Shown here piece after piece: positions 62,868 through 64,000 of a stretch of DNA of 64,000 bases. How positions within the stretch are numbered: the first letter of the stretch is position 1; every line of letters begins with the position of its first letter. Where the stretch lies: the NCBI RefSeq assembly GCF_001182045.1, contig NZ_CVTY01000007.1, positions 496,001 to 560,000 of the forward strand, written 5' to 3'. The DNA is from Dakarella massiliensis (GTDB taxonomy: Bacteria; Pseudomonadota; Gammaproteobacteria; Burkholderiales; Burkholderiaceae_F). Below the pieces are notes generated by a model that searched no databases, had not been told where the DNA came from, and saw only the letters and a program-made list of their open reading frames with translations. The position numbers and the translations under genes were made by a program.

Positions 62868-63449
62868 CTATTTAAGCGATCCCGCATGATCTTCCAGCCG
62901 GTACTTCGCGTTCCACAGGGCTTTTGCCGCGTCCTGCTGCTTTTTCGCGATGTCCGCGATCTGCACGAGCGTATTCGGCATCAGCGGGCGGCACATCACG
63001 AGCCCTTTTTCAGCGTACGGAATCAGTTCGCTCTGCTGCCACATCCGGGATTCCGGGGACGAAGTGAAAGAGGCAACAAAAACGCCGGCCATCACGATCA
63101 CCGCGCCCCGGATAAAACCGAAGATAAACCCAAGCGCTCCGTCACCGACACCGCCTGAAACCGCCTTGATCACCAGCCTGAGAAGAGAACCGAAAATCGC
63201 GAACGCGGCAAGCGTCACGAGTATCACAATCACCGCGCCCGCCGCGGTCCGTCCCACCGGCCCAAAAGACGTGATCGGCAACACCTGCCCCACATCCGCG
63301 GCGTGCCGGAACGCGAAAATAAAGCCCGCGATCCAGCTGGCGACCGAAAACACTTCCTTCACAACGCCGCGCCAGACACCGAGAATGGAGGACGCCGCGA
63401 GTACCGCGAGTATCACCCAGTCGAGCTGATTCAGTGTTCCGCTGTCCAT
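62868..63449 (-). CDS. cvpA: CvpA family inner-membrane protein
   Basis: A 193-residue protein with four predicted membrane helices beginning LDWVILAVLAASSILGVWRGVVKEVFSV. This is the CvpA/colicin V production family signature, including the conserved RG-x-x-x-E. GDGALGFIFGFIRGAVIV is the second diagnostic block. In E. coli CvpA is needed for colicin V export and for envelope tolerance to deoxycholate. It sits between dedD and purF. Confidence 0.93.
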   Translation of the reverse strand: MDSGTLNQLDWVILAVLAASSILGVWRGVVKEVFSVASWIAGFIFAFRHAADVGQVLPITSFGPVGRTAAGAVIVILVTLAAFAIFGSLLRLVIKAVSGGVGDGALGFIFGFIRGAVIVMAGVFVASFTSSPESRMWQQSELIPYAEKGLVMCRPLMPNTLVQIADIAKKQQDAAKALWNAKYRLEDHAGSLK

Positions 63450-63491
63450 ATGGAAAATCCGAGCCTCTGAGAGGCAGAAAATTGAAAGGCG

Positions 63492-64000
63492 CTATTTTGC
63501 CTGATGTACGCCGCCCGTACGGATACCGGCCATAGCGAGTTTCGCTTCGGCAGCTTCCGCCTGATCACGCGTCTTGAAGGGACCCGCGATCACACGGGTG
63601 AGTGTCGTGCTGCCGGACTTCACGCTTGAAGTGCTGAGCGACACACCGTTCGCACGGCCGTTTGCCACAACCTTCTTCGCCGCCGCGGGATCCGAGAACG
63701 CCCCGACCGGAATCACCCAGCGCTGCTGGGAGGCGTCAGCCGCGGCCTTCTTCGCTGCGGCTTCTTTCTTCTGCTGCTGCGCGATGGCAGCCTGCAGCTG
63801 ATCATCGCGGGCAGCCTTCGCGGCCTTCGCTTTCTTTTCGATTTCAGCCTTCTGGCGCACGTTCTCTTCCTGCGCAGCCTTCATCCGGGCCTTGGCCGCG
63901 TTATCCGCGGCGAGTTTCGCCTTCGCGATATCGGCCTGAGTCTGGGACTGGGGAACCGCTGCGGCAGGAGCCTGCTGAGTGCTCGGGGCGGCCTGCGCCA
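63492..64000 (-). CDS. dedD: DedD-like SPOR-domain protein (C-terminal part)
   Basis: The gene continues beyond the right edge. The visible part has an Ala/Gln/Lys-rich coiled linker and a C-terminal SPOR domain (WVIPVGAFSDPAAAKKVVANG, then TTLTRVIAGPFKTRDQAEAAEA), which binds septal peptidoglycan lacking stem peptides. Position before cvpA-purF matches dedD in other proteobacteria. FtsN-like proteins are similar, but gene order favours DedD. Confidence 0.88.
   Translation of the reverse strand, partial: AQAAPSTQQAPAAAVPQSQTQADIAKAKLAADNAAKARMKAAQEENVRQKAEIEKKAKAAKAARDDQLQAAIAQQQKKEAAAKKAAADASQQRWVIPVGAFSDPAAAKKVVANGRANGVSLSTSSVKSGSTTLTRVIAGPFKTRDQAEAAEAKLAMAGIRTGGVHQAK

Overview
The window looks like a chromosomal segment of a gut-associated betaproteobacterium, most likely Sutterellaceae (Burkholderiales; Sutterella or Parasutterella type). 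This is inferred from four things: the gene orders ilvB-ilvN-ilvC-psd-pssA, dedD-cvpA-purF and ppk-ppx; a Tat-exported fumarate-reductase-like flavoprotein; a TtrS-like sensor kinase; and the GC-rich codon use of nearly every gene. A taxonomic search would be needed to name the organism.

Layout. 1-3.6 kb: start of a UvrD/Rep-like helicase gene, a membrane-anchored unknown protein, a GT8 glycosyltransferase and an aldo/keto reductase. 3.8-8.1 kb: a Tat-exported flavoprotein reductase gene split by a 2.7 kb foreign insert carrying the tetracycline-resistance gene tet(W). 8.2-14 kb: an unknown protein, an OsmC-like protein, CrcB plus DUF190, and a KefF/KefC pair. 14-19.5 kb: peptide and amide scavenging (two M20 amidohydrolases, one AbgA-like, and a C69 dipeptidase) followed by a LysR regulator. 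19.6-24.4 kb: galU, then a rhamnan-synthesis-F-like gene inactivated by both a stop codon and a 1.95 kb insertion sequence. 24.6-30.8 kb: pgi, mobA, ppx and ppk on the minus strand.

31-36 kb: tRNA-Gly, a periplasmic thioredoxin, a glycine-zipper lipoprotein, a proline-rich exported protein, a cytoplasmic-type gamma-glutamyltransferase and a multi-pass transporter. 36.4-42.4 kb: a COG4648-type membrane protein, a phosphopantetheinyl transferase, a lipoprotein, a small membrane protein, a sensor kinase and an unknown protein. 42.5-50.8 kb: a lone tyrosine recombinase, holB, mltG and carB/carA. 50.9-51.4 kb: a Gly-Cys-Gly-Leu tRNA cluster. 51.5-64 kb: mltB, an FAH-family enzyme, pssA, psd, ilvCNB, a sodium symporter, a VOC protein, purF, cvpA and the end of dedD.

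Most of the window is housekeeping metabolism: pyrimidine and purine entry (carAB, purF), branched-chain amino acids (ilvBNC), phosphatidylethanolamine (pssA, psd), polyphosphate (ppk, ppx) and cell-wall turnover (mltB, mltG). The clearest accessory events are the tet(W) insertion and the IS insertion. I did not find a convincing new multi-gene system. The most thought-provoking items are the tet(W) unit, which carries no mobility gene and sits cleanly inside a respiratory gene, and the lysine/arginine-rich tails on both polyphosphate enzymes.
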